Shown: in pieces, positions 1 to 11,043 of the stretch
Layout: every line of letters starts with the position of its first letter
How positions within the stretch are numbered: position 1 is the first letter of the stretch
NCBI GenBank assembly: GCA_029168955.1
Contig: JAPDOI010000185.1
Coordinates: 838,001 to 902,000, forward strand
Source: Aplectana chamaeleonis
Lineage: Eukaryota; Nematoda; Chromadorea; Rhabditida; Cosmocercidae
Length of the DNA: 64,000 nucleotides
Direction of reading: 5' to 3'
Position numbers and translations under genes: made by a program
The notes under the pieces: generated by a model
The model's input: the letters and a program-made list of their open reading frames with translations, nothing else
The model's database searches: none
What the model was told of the DNA's origin: nothing

Positions 1-666
1 TACATCTTTTCCTTGCTAATTGAGGGAAGTGAGATTCCAGTTCTGTGCGATTCCGTGGAAGGCAGCAAAGAGAATTGCCGATGGTAATGGTTCCGCTTAG
101 AAAGTTGAAATTTTTTCCAAAAGCGCTACGGTTCAATCAGCCCGTTAACGTTGGTAAATGTAACTTAATGGAAGTGGTGTTCTCAAGGCAATAGAATTTA
201 CGACGAAAAGTTCATTCGAAGAAGTTTCAGAATGCGTGATGATTGTTCATTTACGACAGCAGCAAACGTCTTTAAACCCTTTGCGGCCAGTCGACAATGC
301 AAATCCGATTTACAGCCTCTGGACTTGGCCGGAGAAGACTTCAAACATGCAAGAAACTTTGTGAAGAGAAGAGCAAGCCGAAAGTGAGCCGAGCATTTTG
401 GCAACTGCTAGCGATTAAACTGTTTAAAAAATTCACACTCGTTAAGAATGGAGAAAAAGAACATCAGGATTCAAATCCTCGGTCCGAAATTGGAGGGCGG
501 TGCACCTCACCTCTTCCTTCATCCCGTGTGATGGAACAACTTAATTGATGACAGAGTCCACGATAAAGATCGAGGATAATTTTTTAGCAGAAATAGCCAG
601 ATAGGGGGCCTGTCACAACCATAACATTGAAAAAACTGAGGAAAACGGATACCATAAGACCCCTAA
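1..666. other. AT-rich sequence without recognised feature
   Basis: Only short open frames occur in this stretch, none with a recognisable domain. I see no RNA gene, terminal inverted repeat or tandem array here. Confidence 0.5.
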
Positions 667-1130
667 AGGCACAGTCCAACCTCAGGGGTTATTTTTGATA
701 TAATACTCCGGCTGCCGTGTATAGCGACCGAGCCAGAGGCGAAATCTCAGTTCGCTCCAATAAGCGAGAAAAAGCGCGGAAAAAGTCGACCACGCCCCCA
801 AGAAAAAAAAATTGGGAAACGCCCATCGAAGAGTTTTCACTCCGAATAGGGACAAGATGCGAGATGGATTCTGAACAAAATCTATGTTCTTCCATTTCTT
901 ATTGGTCTAGCATTATATGGCGATCTTTTCCGGAACACTGGCGGCGAAAGACGAAAAAGCAGGACCGCGACAACTCGTCCACAAAAGTCTAAAACTCACA
1001 TTTTTGAGGGGTCATAACTCCGTTCATAGTGGGTGCTGAGCGATTCCGGAGAAATCATTGTGATCAGCGTGAAATTCTCTCGAAGTTGAGCAGAAAAACC
1101 TACAAACAATCCTTAGGTTGGACTGTGCCT
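667..1130. mobile_element. TTAA-type MITE (464 bp)
   Basis: The ends are near-perfect terminal inverted repeats: both read AGGCACAGTCCAACCT inward, followed by a mismatch and AGG. The flanking tetranucleotides are CTAA on the left and TTGA on the right, each one substitution from TTAA, the target of piggyBac-like transposases. The interior has no transposase-like open frame, so this is a non-autonomous element. The TIR sequence differs from the AGGCAGTG family elsewhere in the window, so it is a separate family with the same target preference. Confidence 0.75.
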
Positions 1131-2440
1131 TTGAAGTTGGAACACCGTCCACTCGTCACGCCTGCAATTACATAGAATCTATAGAACTGGGGATGTGGGG
1201 GGGGGGGCTGGACGGTTTTCCACCCTTGGATCTTTAAAAGGTCGTTTCGAGCCTGTTTTTCTCGGTTTTTACAACGTTACGGCTCTGATATGACCCCTCA
1301 ACTACCTACATATTTTGACCAGAAAATCACACTAGGTTTCATTGTGGACACTGCCTTAAAATATGTATGATTAGTGCAGATAACTCGTGTGAAAATTTGT
1401 GTCAGTACTGAAAGATCGACAAAGATGGATTTCAGAATTCAAGGAAAGCGCACGAAATCTGCTCACACGTACGTGGTACGAGTAAATTTTCGTTGAGGTG
1501 ACAAGAAAAATGAAGATCTTTGAAGCTTTTTGTATTCGATGACGTTGATAAAAAATCGTCGTTCAGTGGTTTTTCACTGAAAATCAATGCCTGAATGCCG
1601 CGGCCTCATGAAAGGGACGACGAACACGAGAATAACGCCGGAAATGTCGTAAATTGAAGCTCGTCCTCCGTCACTCTTCCGCGAAAGACACATTACTCAC
1701 ACAGCCCTCCATTTTCGATGGCACACGAAAAAGCGGCGACCGACGTCCAGCACTCCGCGTAAATCCACTTCCTATTTTATAACACTGATAAGGAAAGAGG
1801 ACTCCGATTGCGAAGTTGATACATAGATATCAAGAAATAATGAAAATCATTCCGCTTTTTCGGTTTCGCAACTTGTAGGATGAAACTGTGCGACCAACTA
1901 CCCGAATCCCATTCATCAATAATGTAAGATCTCATTGGGCTCTGCTATAATACCAGTTAAAGAAACACTAAAAAAGTTTATTCTCGCCCTCTTCTTGTCA
2001 TAACTCTGCACAAAATCGCCTATTCCAAGGCAGGTATAAAATCGATCGTTGAGCTACCCTCATGAAAAGGTGGACTTGCCCTTACCAAAGGTGGAAATAG
2101 GTGAGAATTCGGAGAAAAAACGCTCAGGAACAAGTTAGAGCTTGGTGTCCACCGGCCCACAATTTAAAAAATCCCTTCTAATATTTGTTTTGTCGTCTTT
2201 GGTTTTGTTCTTGAAGTAGTTGGCGGCTTCTTCGAGAGACCACCATCTACTTCAAAAGCAGAATAGAAGAAGTCAAAGCAAGCACTTATCAAAATGTCGT
2301 TGATTATGTTCGGGAGGACATCCCTCAACTAGCCGCTTCACCTTGTTTTTGTGCGTTTTCCCTGCAGCTTTTCAATGATTTTTTTTGGTAATAGCCAGAT
2401 TGACCTTCTCACGTAGAGAACTCAACAACCGGTTTTAATG
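1131..2440. other. AT-rich spacer with an isolated TIR-like end
   Basis: No coding feature is recognised. At 1340-1359 there is an outward-facing end related to the AGGCAGTG transposon family (GGACACTGCC then TTAA), but I found no partner. An uninterrupted run of about 11 G lies at 1198-1208. Confidence 0.45.
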
Positions 2441-2452
2441 CGAACACTGCCT
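2441..2452. mobile_element. Orphan TIR of AGGCAGTG family
   Basis: These bases are a terminal inverted repeat facing away from the element that starts at 2457. Together they form a back-to-back palindrome centred on TTTAAA. The other end of this left-hand element was not found with confidence; a weak candidate lies near 2027. Confidence 0.5.
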
Positions 2453-2456
2453 TTAA

Positions 2457-2982
2457 AGGCAGTGTTCACGATTCAAAACCGTATTCTGATTTTTGATGTT
2501 TTTGTGTAGGTAAGACTACGGAGAACAGGTTAATAGTAAAAGCCCCCACGAAGCTCTCAAATACCGGAGAAAAACTGTGAGTCGCCGAAATATTTAATTA
2601 CACCTGTTTGGGGACTACGAGCAAGGCGGCCAACCTAACGTCGGAAATGGTTTTGTGCTTCAAATTTCTTAGGTAAGTGATTTTATTTCTGCCTCTTGCA
2701 CCAAAAACCTCTTTAAAAATATGATGTACTGATGCGCTTGAGTGTTAGAATCCTTCGCGATAAAAATTGTTCGAAACTCGGCAACTGTTCTCTTGGTGAA
2801 ACGAACGCAGGACAACTGTTATATGACGTGGGTGGGGTGATAAAACGGGTCTTGCGGTCCACCAGATTTTCACCCACTTCTTGACCGTTTTTTGTCGTAC
2901 TTCCGATCTTACTCTTATAGAGGGACCCAAAGCTTACGTTTTTGCCAGGGAATGGGCAACTTTTTCATCGTGAACCCTGCTT
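2457..2982. mobile_element. TTAA-type MITE, AGGCAGTG family (526 bp)
   Basis: The left end reads AGGCAGTGTTCACGAT and the right end reads inward AAGCAGGGTTCACGAT. TTAA lies on both sides (2453-2456 and 2983-2986). Length and TIR are close to the three 484-bp copies at 11834, 25523 and 25868. A second TIR of the same family ends at 2452 and shares the left TTAA. No transposase is encoded. Confidence 0.75.
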
Positions 2983-3091
2983 TTAAGTATCTAAAGTAAT
3001 ATCCGAAGAGCTTCTTCAAATGGGAAAGAGCCTTTCAGGCGTCTCTTATCTTATTGTTTTATGCCCAATTTTGCCCCTATGCCTTGTTTAA

Positions 3092-4117
3092 AGGCATCGT
3101 CCGCGCTGACAACCACTTTCTATTTTTCATGCTCAATTTCATGAATGAGCCCGGTGGACCACGTCGGTGAAGTTTTGCGCGTCAAAAAAATATGGTTCTG
3201 AAGTTGGAGTGGTTCAAAATGACGATCCGCCACCAATTTTGACCAACCATCTAGCACAAGGAACAGAAGCGCCGTCACAAGCGCAGACGATTCATTATTT
3301 GAAATTTTTTAATTCGCGAAATTCTAACATCCAAACTTGCCCAATGGATGCCTCCTTTTCTAGAATAAGTTCCAGTGAGCGGAAGGCAAGAGAAATTCAC
3401 CCACTTAATAAGTTTGAAGCAAAAAACACATCCGACGTTTGTGAAAAAAAAACTTCCGACATATTGCACCAGTCACACCGAAAGTGACGGAGGGGTGGGG
3501 TGCGAATAATTCGAGACGTTTTAAAACGAGTTTTCTCCCGAAAGTTGATGGTTTTGTGGAGCCTTTCCACTCTAAAACTGTATGTCAGAGAATCGCCCGC
3601 GCAAAAACATGAACAAGTTAGATATGGTTTTTTGCGCGTACGATGCCTTGGGTCAGGGGCTCTCTATACACGGAGGGAGGAGCACGGACGAGATTCATTG
3701 CTGACGCAACGCGCGCGGCGGATTTTTTTATCCGATTACCCCATCACTGGAGCGCGCTTGCTAAAAGCTCGCGACATTTCATGACATTTCATGCTTTTAT
3801 TGATCCTTTTATTGAAGATATCTTTAATATACATATGCGTGCTAATATATGGTCCGCGTGCTAGATAAAAATACCAGAGATGATATCATAATTATGCCTA
3901 AAAAACATGATTAGTAAGCCACTAAAATGGTTACAACTGCACGAAAACATACAAGAGTTATTGAACTGAGTGTGCAGGATAAGATAATGAGAGGAACAAT
4001 CAGTGAACATAAAGAAAAAGTTATGTGAGAATCAATAAAAACATGAAATGTCATAAAATCTCGCAAGCTTTTGGTGCTCCTCCCTCCGTATGTAGAGAAC
4101 CCCTGACCCCGATGCCT
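3092..4117. mobile_element. TTAA-type element interrupted near its right end
   Basis: The left end starts AGGCATCGTCCGCGC after TTAA (3088-3091). The right end is followed by TTAA (4118-4121). The last eight bases of the right TIR are also the target duplication of the MITE at 3650-4110. Removing that MITE and one duplication would bring the sequence ending at 3649 into the TIR, giving AGGCATCGTACGCGC, a 15-bp TIR with one mismatch. The pre-insertion element would be about 557 bp. No transposase frame is visible. Confidence 0.7.
3650..4110. mobile_element. hAT-like MITE (about 461 bp)
   Basis: The TIRs extend about 35 bp (left GGGTCAGGGGCTCTCTA, right inward GGGGTCAGGGGTTCTCTA) and continue into a shared GGAGGGAGGAGCAC block. 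A perfect 8-bp target duplication, GATGCCTT, flanks it at 3642-3649 and 4111-4118. Eight-base duplications are typical of hAT transposases. It carries no coding capacity and is inserted in the right TIR of the TTAA element 3092-4117. Confidence 0.85.
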
Positions 4118-4121
4118 TTAA

Positions 4122-4725
4122 GTGTTACATAAGCGTAAGCCATGTGTCCTTTCAAAAGAGAGAGCACTCGATGCTGATTCCAGTTATCTCTAAATTCCCA
4201 AATTGACTGAACAGTGTAATGAAAAGAAGCACATAAATGTTTTTTGCGTTTTTTTTTCAAAACGCAAGAGATATTGTTGCTGCATAGTTTCAGAGGAAGC
4301 GAACCGGATAGCCTACAGGGTGAGCCACAGTTACCTGCACTCAGCGGAAAAGATGAAGTAATGATTTCTCAAAGTTTGTTGTGAATATTATGCATTTAAT
4401 CAACTTTATTTCCTGGCAACTTCTAAGCGGTTCTATCCCAGTAGGAGAAATTATGAAGGCTTTTCTAAGAAAAGAGCAATCATTTGGCCTCACCGCTAAC
4501 GCACACCTCAGCATCGCTTTCACAGATAAGAAGCTATTTACCATAGAAGTAGTCCCGCTCCTCGTTAATCTGCTCCTCTAACAGAGTGTTTCCTCGACAC
4601 TTTGTGTCTGTTCATGAAATATGACCCTGAGTCTATCTCTTGAAGACCTTGCCAAGGATAATTTCAGCCGCGGGCCGCGGTAAAAAGGTCGGTTGCAGTC
4701 GGGATCGCGTCTCTAGTGCGGATCA
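4122..4725. other. Unassigned sequence
   Basis: No recognisable gene or repeat boundary. A short GC-rich cluster with two CCGCGG sites lies at 4669-4681. Confidence 0.4.
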
Positions 4726-4796
4726 GGACAGCATCGATCGATCAAGGCTAAAATATCACACCTTTTTCCCCATTCAAGGCAAGAAACTCCGTAGTT

Positions 4797-5000
4797 CATA
4801 CAGGGGCAGATCTCATGAACGCGCGGGGTTAGGGTAAGGGTAAAGGCGTCGGCACTTTTGATGATTACCCTATGCGAGTTGAAGCCCGCTAACCAGTCGT
4901 GCCCACGTCCAACCCAACCAGGGTTCGGCGCGGGGTGTGGATATCCACACCGAGGGGTCTGATCTGCGCAATGGTGGAGGGAGGGGGTCTGAGCTCCACC
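4797..5000. repeat. Dispersed repeat, inverted relative to 11397-11540
   Basis: Two blocks match the reverse complement of 11397-11540. One runs from TCATGAACGCGCGGGG through the AAAGGCGTCGGCAC core (4815-4870). The other is the AGGGTTCGGCGCGGGGTGTG block (4920-4939). Visual identity is around 80 percent with small indels. It is an interspersed repeat of unknown class; no TIRs were resolved. Confidence 0.6.
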
Positions 5001-5460
5001 GGGAGACCACATGAACCATTCTGACAGTGGGTAGTAGGTACACTGATTAGAAAATTTTTTTTGAGAATGATTCGGTAATACCGTCCAATAAACATGAAAC
5101 CTTGTAGTAATTGAATTAACGTAAATGTTGAAATTATAGTAAAGGTTCTCCTACGATTGAATATAAGGCTCATAGGTTCTGGGTGTGTATCCTGGATAGT
5201 AGTGTACTGAATTGCAAATAAGAACAGATTGGAAGCTACGGAATGGGGCGGAAGAAAAGAGAGGACGCGATGAATAAAGTTGTTTGCAAAGGCGAAGACG
5301 ACGAGATGTACTAAAGAAATAAATATGTTTTCAGAGAAGAACAGGTCACTTTAAATGTATGGAAAACTTGCTTTAATAAGTGGTTGGATACGAAAATAGG
5401 TGCTTCAACATTATCCAGTCCAGACATGGCAAAAACACTCGCTAGTTGAAAAGAGCGTCA
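5001..5460. other. Unassigned AT-rich sequence
   Basis: I see no supported gene, RNA or repeat here. Confidence 0.4.
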
Positions 5461-5469
5461 TCTAATCTG

Positions 5470-6000
5470 GTTACGTTTCGAATTTCATTCTCCGAAACCC
5501 ACTCGTACACCAAACACACGACACGGGTTCGATCCCGCTGTGCTTAATTTTTGCAAGACGTTAGACCTCACATTTTTTGTAAATAAAGTAAGGGTCACGA
5601 AAATAAGACATTCGAGTCGAGAGTAGTAGATTTACCCCATATACAAATTTTCAGTCTCTAAGATGGACGCTGAAAGCCACTTCCCTGTGTGGCCCACACC
5701 TGTCGCAGGTGCGATCGCGCTGGAAGTCTACCTTTTTGCAAGGTATGAGTCAGTAGAATACGATGATCGAGTCCAGCGTGGTCGATTTATCCCATATACT
5801 CACTTTCACCGTCCAACATAGATGCTGAACACCGCTACAGTATAAGGCCTCACACTTTTCTCAGGTGCGGTCCCGCCGGAAGTCGTCAATTTCGAAATTT
5901 AGGTGTGACGAGAGTAGGATATTTGAGTCCAGCGTAGTCGATTAGCCCTAACAACAATCTTTTGCCGTCTCAGTATAGCGCTGAAGACCGCTGCATATAC
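5470..6000. repeat. Diverged tandem repeat, about 160-bp unit
   Basis: The motif GAGTC(C/G)AG.GT.GT(A/C)GATT recurs at about 5615, 5769 and 5935, spacing 154 and 166 bp. Each is followed by a CATATAC/CAATCTTTT segment and then a hairpin-like block of the type AGGTGCGRTC.CGC (5707, 5866). The related GGGTTCGATCCCGC lies at 5527, suggesting a fourth, older copy. Copies are strongly diverged. No function is evident. Confidence 0.55.
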
Positions 6001-6070
6001 TGCAGGAGAAGGTGAAAAAAATTACAAGTCAGCAAACCTAAAATAGGGTTTTAAAACAGCTGTAACCTAA

Positions 6071-6469
6071 AGGCAAGGTCCGGTCAAATTTTGACGCTAC
6101 CCAAATTTGGGTTAAATAGATTGGGCTGGCCTAGCTGAACATCGTCTGAACGTTTCACGACCTCTGAGTCCTTAGTTCTGGAGAAAACAGCCTCAAGTTC
6201 AGGGATTACGGTATCCACAGCATGATAACCATGGCTGGAATGACCGATAATTACACAGCACTTTTGAAGAATGCGTGGACAACCGCTAAAATATGGATGA
6301 TGGCCACACTTTCCTGACTTTTCTGGATCATCGGCTAACGGAAGTTGCTGGAATAACTTGAAGAAGACCGGTTTTTACGCAGTTTTCGCATGTTCTTTGG
6401 GACTATCTGTAGCAAGAGCACCGAGTTAGCGGGAAATCTCAAAATCGAAATTCTGCCCGGACCCTGTCT
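6071..6469. mobile_element. Degenerate TTAA-type MITE (399 bp)
   Basis: The left end AGGCAAGGTCCGGTCAAATT and the inward-read right end AGACAGGGTCCGGGCAGAAT align with several substitutions. Flanks are CTAA (6067-6070) and TTAA (6470-6473). The divergence of the TIRs suggests an older insertion than the other TTAA elements. No open frame of interest. Confidence 0.6.
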
Positions 6470-6473
6470 TTAA

Positions 6474-7670
6474 GTTGCAAATGAGCTATCTCGGGTTTGA
6501 GCAAAACTAAGAAACTAGGCTTGCAACCCTACCAAATGAAACCTTAACCGATCCCAGAGGACGCTTAACAAAAAATTTTACTAGGTGTGGACCCTAATCT
6601 TAATGTTTTTGAATATTTCATGTTTCCGAAAAAGAAAAATGCCCTTTTTAGAGGCTGGGAAACCGTTCGCAAGTTATCACGAGAATTTACTACACCCAAC
6701 AATTTTGATAATAACTGAGCTACCTTTTGAAAACCGTGGTGTAGGCCAGTTCTTGATTGTTTCTAGGTCGAAAAAGTGAAAACAAATATTGAATGTTTGT
6801 AGGTATCTCTCAGACTTCCTAATTTTCCTTTCGAGAAATTATCGCCCAGATTTTTTGTCTGATAGGAGCTCATAATCATTAACCCTTGTGCTTTTCTTCT
6901 TTGAAGAAAATTGATCATCACCTTTAATCCCGCTGCTATGCTTGACTGCTGCTGCCGTTTCCTCATTTCCTTGCTGTTCAAATTTTTTTCTTCGACTTTG
7001 TTCATAAACACTGTACGCAATGTGTCTCAAGGTATGCAAGTATGTAGGTGAGGTTTTTTTTGGGAGGGATGGGGTTATCCAATATGCATTTCCGACAGCT
7101 TATGTGCTGAAAAAACGTGTTGAAGAACAGTGCCATTTCGATCGAAACGAACAGAGCCAGTTAGAGATATGATTAACTGAAACACGATCTCAAACTTTTC
7201 ACCGCGAAGAATCTGTAAAAATATCTCTTAGCTAGCAAAATTAGTGAACCATGAAACCATACGAAAAATTCGCTAAGCACTCTGAAGATAAAAATTTGTC
7301 GAATTCAACATAACATTATTTTCGTTTTTTCGCGAAGGAAACTCACGGAATGGAACATACAGTATAGACAATTTACGTACAGCCTTTCATGAAAAAAAGT
7401 AGCCAATCTGAGGGGTCAGAAACAGAAATAATAATTGGAAACAAACGGCGCCCGCGAAAAATCAACAGCTGATGAGGAGCGATTGATTATGAAAGACGGC
7501 CAACATCATTGCAGCAATAATCAGCTCATTGAAGCGATTTCCGTTGTTGTAGGCTTCATAAAGACTTTTTTTCCAAGATTGGCCACATGTTAGGGGAGGC
7601 TATCATTTCAATGCCCAATTCAAAGCCACTGCGTGGAATTTTCGCATGATCAGCCCAAAACTCAGAATTT
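6474..7670. other. AT-rich spacer
   Basis: No gene or element boundary recognised. Short open frames here are low-complexity, and none has a recognisable domain. Confidence 0.45.
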
Positions 7671-7689
7671 TCCTTGAACCTCAACGGAG

Positions 7690-8035
7690 ATGGTCAAACG
7701 TCGTCAGCAAAATCAAGGGATCGTGTTCTCCTCCCAACGCCGCCACTATCTCGGTCATGCACGACCCATGACTTGGCTCCCTCCCTAAGCGCCTCTGCAA
7801 TGTGCGCACTATTTCCACTTTCCACTCGCAGCTCGTGGCTCCCTTTCAGACCTCAGGTCCATGGCTGCATGCCGAGGTGGGTGACATTCCGCTGCGAGCG
7901 AAGTCACCACCTCAGCACGCACACGTGATTTAGGATAGAGCGGCCACCACCTCTTTCGTCTGCGATGTGAGCCACCACCTCGCGCCGGGGAGGCAGCTAT
8001 GAGCTCCCACCTTTCGAAGGGATTGCTACGGGCCC
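7690..8035. other. GC-rich island
   Basis: Base composition rises sharply above the AT-rich surroundings. CACCACCTC occurs three times (about 7908, 7944 and 7973), giving the right half a loosely repetitive look. It could be a captured exon or a transposon fragment; no protein domain is recognised beyond the tentative FADD box. Confidence 0.35.
7694..7810 (-). pseudogene. Possible LINE reverse-transcriptase scrap
   Basis: The minus strand reads ...RTRSLDFADDV then a stop. FADD resembles the catalytic F/YxDD box (motif C) of non-LTR retrotransposon reverse transcriptases, which is typically preceded by a basic turn and L.FADD. Only about 38 codons upstream remain in frame. An alternative minus frame through the same bases is also open (ending ...ILLTTFDHLR), so the assignment is tentative. 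Confidence 0.3.
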
Positions 8036-9499
8036 AGAAGTCTATACATCTGAAGTAACATGTTCTTCTTGGACTTGCGAAATGAATTTACGAACTCACA
8101 TTAATTCAAAAACACATTTATTTCTTCGAGACATCCCGCATTCTTGACCTTAGCCAATCACTTCAATTTCTCCACACTTCTTTTCCACCACATACATACC
8201 TTAGCTTCCTACCCGGAATCATTCATAATTTCTGGATACACATTCAAACCAGGGGTGTGCGGAAAATTCTTTTCGGTAATTTTTTTACCGAAACTTTTTA
8301 CCGAATTTTTTTTCGGTAAATACGGTAAAAACGGAAAATTCGGTAAAAATTCCGACTTCGGTTTTTTGGTGCCTACTGTCGTTCTCTGAGCCGAAATCCG
8401 GTCCGCAACTGCGGACTACAGCTGTTCATCATCTCGGACATTCGGGGGGCACCAGCCGAGTGCCCGTCGGGGACTCATCCGAGCGTCCCAAACTCGGCAG
8501 CAGCCCCCGAGCGCCCTCGGACCAAACCCCCGCTTCTCTTGGCGGTTGATCCGCGGACCTTTTTCGAGTGAAGCGCGGGAATTCAAAACCGTAAAAACGG
8601 TTTTCGTCGTATTCCACTATATTTTCACCGTTATTATGCCAATACTAGTACTTTTTCACTAGTACTACACTACTTTGACCATTACTTCTTCATAATACTT
8701 AAATTTTATGCTTTCACTACCACTTTATGTTAAACGAGTTGACAACGAATTTATTGAAATGACCGTAAAACACGACAACTCTAAATAAATTGTGGCTAAA
8801 TGCTACAACATATTTTTTTACAAATCTAAAAAAATGAATGCAAGAAGTGTCCATGACTTATCAGGGTCGAAAACTAGACTGATTCTGATCAGAATACGAT
8901 CGTACTATGGTATTCAGATACCTCAAAATCACAAAACAAGCAAAGATTGACACTTCAAAATGCAAGGGATAGAACAACATGTCCTCAACCGAATGAAAAT
9001 TACGAGACAGGGCAGAAATTTCTGTGTACACAAAAGTATGCTTACGATTTAATAGTTGTTGAACTGAGAAAATGATACTATCTATACATCCAATGAACTA
9101 GAGACACAGAATTATGTGAAGAGCGATCATATCATTGGCTATGCATGGGACAGTGATCGTACAGTCTTCACGGTTGTTGTGTCATCGATGATGCCTGAAT
9201 GATAGAATTAAGGTAATGTTGTATATAGCGAAGAGGTTACAGCCACGTACAAGGGTGTTTTCGACGATATTCAACAGGGTGTTGAGGTGTCTCTGCCAAT
9301 CGGACCGTTGTAGAAGACCAAAATTTACATGTAGACGGAATCCTAGTCGCGGATTTACTAGGTAGGAGACCATAGTGAGTGGGATTAAGGAGATTTTAAG
9401 AATACAATACACATCGAGAGAATTAATCGATAAAGTTCCAAAATTCTCAAAAAAAACTCCAAAATAAGTCCCTAAAAGTCATGTAGAGAAAGACAAATG

Positions 9500-9713
9500 G
9501 GTGCAAAACTAGTTGGGGGGGGGCCACTCAAGATTTGCCCATAAAAATGAAACGATTCATCCATAAAAATGAAAATTTCTTTGTTTATTAGATATGTGAT
9601 AACTTTATCACTCATATTTCCTAGAAATTCCATGAAATTAAATCAATTTCTGAAAGCAAAATCATTCATTTCTCGCTTGAATTCTGGGTGCCCCCCCCAA
9701 CTAGTTTTGCACC
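9500..9713. mobile_element. G-run MITE with 8-bp TSD (214 bp)
   Basis: TIRs begin GGTGCAAAACTAGTTGGGGG at both ends (the right end read inward). A perfect duplication, GACAAATG, flanks it (9492-9499 and 9714-9721). The element sits inside 8376-10337. Its TIR layout (GGT.C.A..CTAG..GGGGG then CCACTCAAGATT or CACCCAAGATT) is shared with 13592-13840 and 19185-19545, defining one hAT-like family. Confidence 0.9.
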
Positions 9714-10233
9714 GACAAATGAGGTTTCTAGTCCATTTTTCGGAAGGAGAAGAAGGTCTGAGGAAGGCTTTAAAAGCCGAAAGGTAGCCTGAGAGAAAGT
9801 TTCAAACTTTTGGAGACTCTATTTGAAATTTTTTGAGATATATCGAATCCGAACTTCAATTATTATTGTGCACCTTCTTGATGTGTAGGCGTATGTTGTG
9901 AACAAAAATGAAGCTCAAGAATAGCACAATTATTCATTAAGGATATTGATGTGACCGCCAATAACTTAATGGAAGAAATATACAACACGTCTGCAAAAAA
10001 TGAAAGCATGAACGACAGGTTTGAAGGACAGCGCTGCAGCTGTTATGAGTGGTCCTACGAGGAAATTGTCGTCGCCCTCTCGGCTGGGCCCCTTTCGCCC
10101 TCGGCTCGCTCGAAGCGCGACCCCGCCCCCAAATTGGTATCCTCGGATGATCCCCCTGTTCCGAAATCACCTCGGCTGGCACCCCCCAAATGCCCGAGAT
10201 GCGACGCTTGATAATCGTACTGGGAGAAGGGTA

Positions 10234-10267
10234 AATCGTGCCGGGACCAAGTGGTCCCAGCACGATT
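10234..10267. repeat. Near-perfect palindrome
   Basis: The arms AATCGTGCCGGGACC (10234-10248) and GGTCCCAGCACGATT (10253-10267) pair with one G-T mismatch around a 4-base loop. It lies in the right-arm-specific insertion of the TA-flanked element 8376-10337. Confidence 0.7.
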
Positions 10268-11043
10268 AACACGTTTCGCATGGTGCAATAGTCGTAGTCC
10301 GCAAATGCGGACCGAAATTCGGCCCAGAGAACGACAGTATCCCATAAGATAGCACAAATGACCGGTAATATTTATGAATCATTTTCAATAGTGCATGGGG
10401 ATAGTGCAAATAATGAGTGAGTTTCAATATTAAACTGAGCTTAACGGCCGAACCTGATCAGCAGGAGCTTGATTTTGAGAAAAAGTAACATTTCAAAATT
10501 TTCTGTCGTCAAGGTCTTTCTGTAGTTACTCAAAATCAGGCCAGATGGGAAAAACACCCTTCCCGCCTCAACTGTGCCCGCAAAAGTACTTATTGGTCAG
10601 TGAGGAAAGGTGCGGGTACGATGATTTCACAATGGAGTCATTCCAGAACGGCAGTGTATTCAGTGTTGTGTCGGGGTCTTCGAAAAGAATTTTCCAAGTT
10701 ACTGAAATATCCGCTTCAGAACCCTGAGAAAAAGCACGTGAAACAAAAGGTGAAGAGATCGTTTGAGCATTCAAAAATTAGACCAAAGGGTTAAAAAATA
10801 TTAAAAAAAGAAGGATGAAGAAGGATATCGCTGCAAATGCATGTCTTAACAGTAGCAAACCCGTGAAATACGAGTAAGAAGTAAGCCGATTAGGCAAAAA
10901 ACACCCAATTTTTTCGGTAAAAATTTCGGTAAATTTCGAGAAAAACTCGGTAAATCGGTAAATCAAAATTTACCGAAAAACACCGGCAAAATCCGGAAAA
11001 TCGGTAAATCGGCAAACGGAAAATGCACACTCCTGATTCAAAC

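Larger units (their letters stand above)
8376..10337. mobile_element. TA-flanked element nested in the hAT element
   Basis: Ends start CTGTCGTTCTCTG on the left and, read inward, CTGTCGTTCTCTG on the right. TA dinucleotides lie at 8374-8375 and 10338-10339. Inverted homology continues inward for about 180 bp on the left (to about 8555), including GC-rich blocks around 8445-8550 that match about 10060-10215 in reverse. The right arm has extra material around 10216-10285. TA duplication fits a Tc1/mariner-type mechanism. No transposase was found. Confidence 0.7.
8250..11035. mobile_element. hAT-like element (2.8 kb composite)
   Basis: The left end is CAGGGGTGTGCGG and the inward-read right end is CAGGAGTGTGCAT. 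A perfect 8-bp duplication, ATTCAAAC, flanks it (8242-8249, 11036-11043). Both subterminal regions are crowded with TTTCGGTAAA/TTTACCGAAA motifs in both orientations (8271-8355 and 10908-10995), as expected of hAT transposase-binding subterminal repeats. No transposase is encoded. Most of the interior is the nested TA-flanked element 8376-10337. Confidence 0.85.

Noticed and set aside
4829..4850. Telomere-like GGGTTAGGGTAAGGG tract
   Set aside because: Too short and irregular, part of a dispersed repeat that also occurs inverted at 11510-11540, and unlike the TTAGGC telomere expected in nematodes.
5500..5560. tRNA gene around GGTTCGATCCC
   Set aside because: No A box at the right distance, no acceptor-stem pairing, and the word recurs in a tandem repeat.
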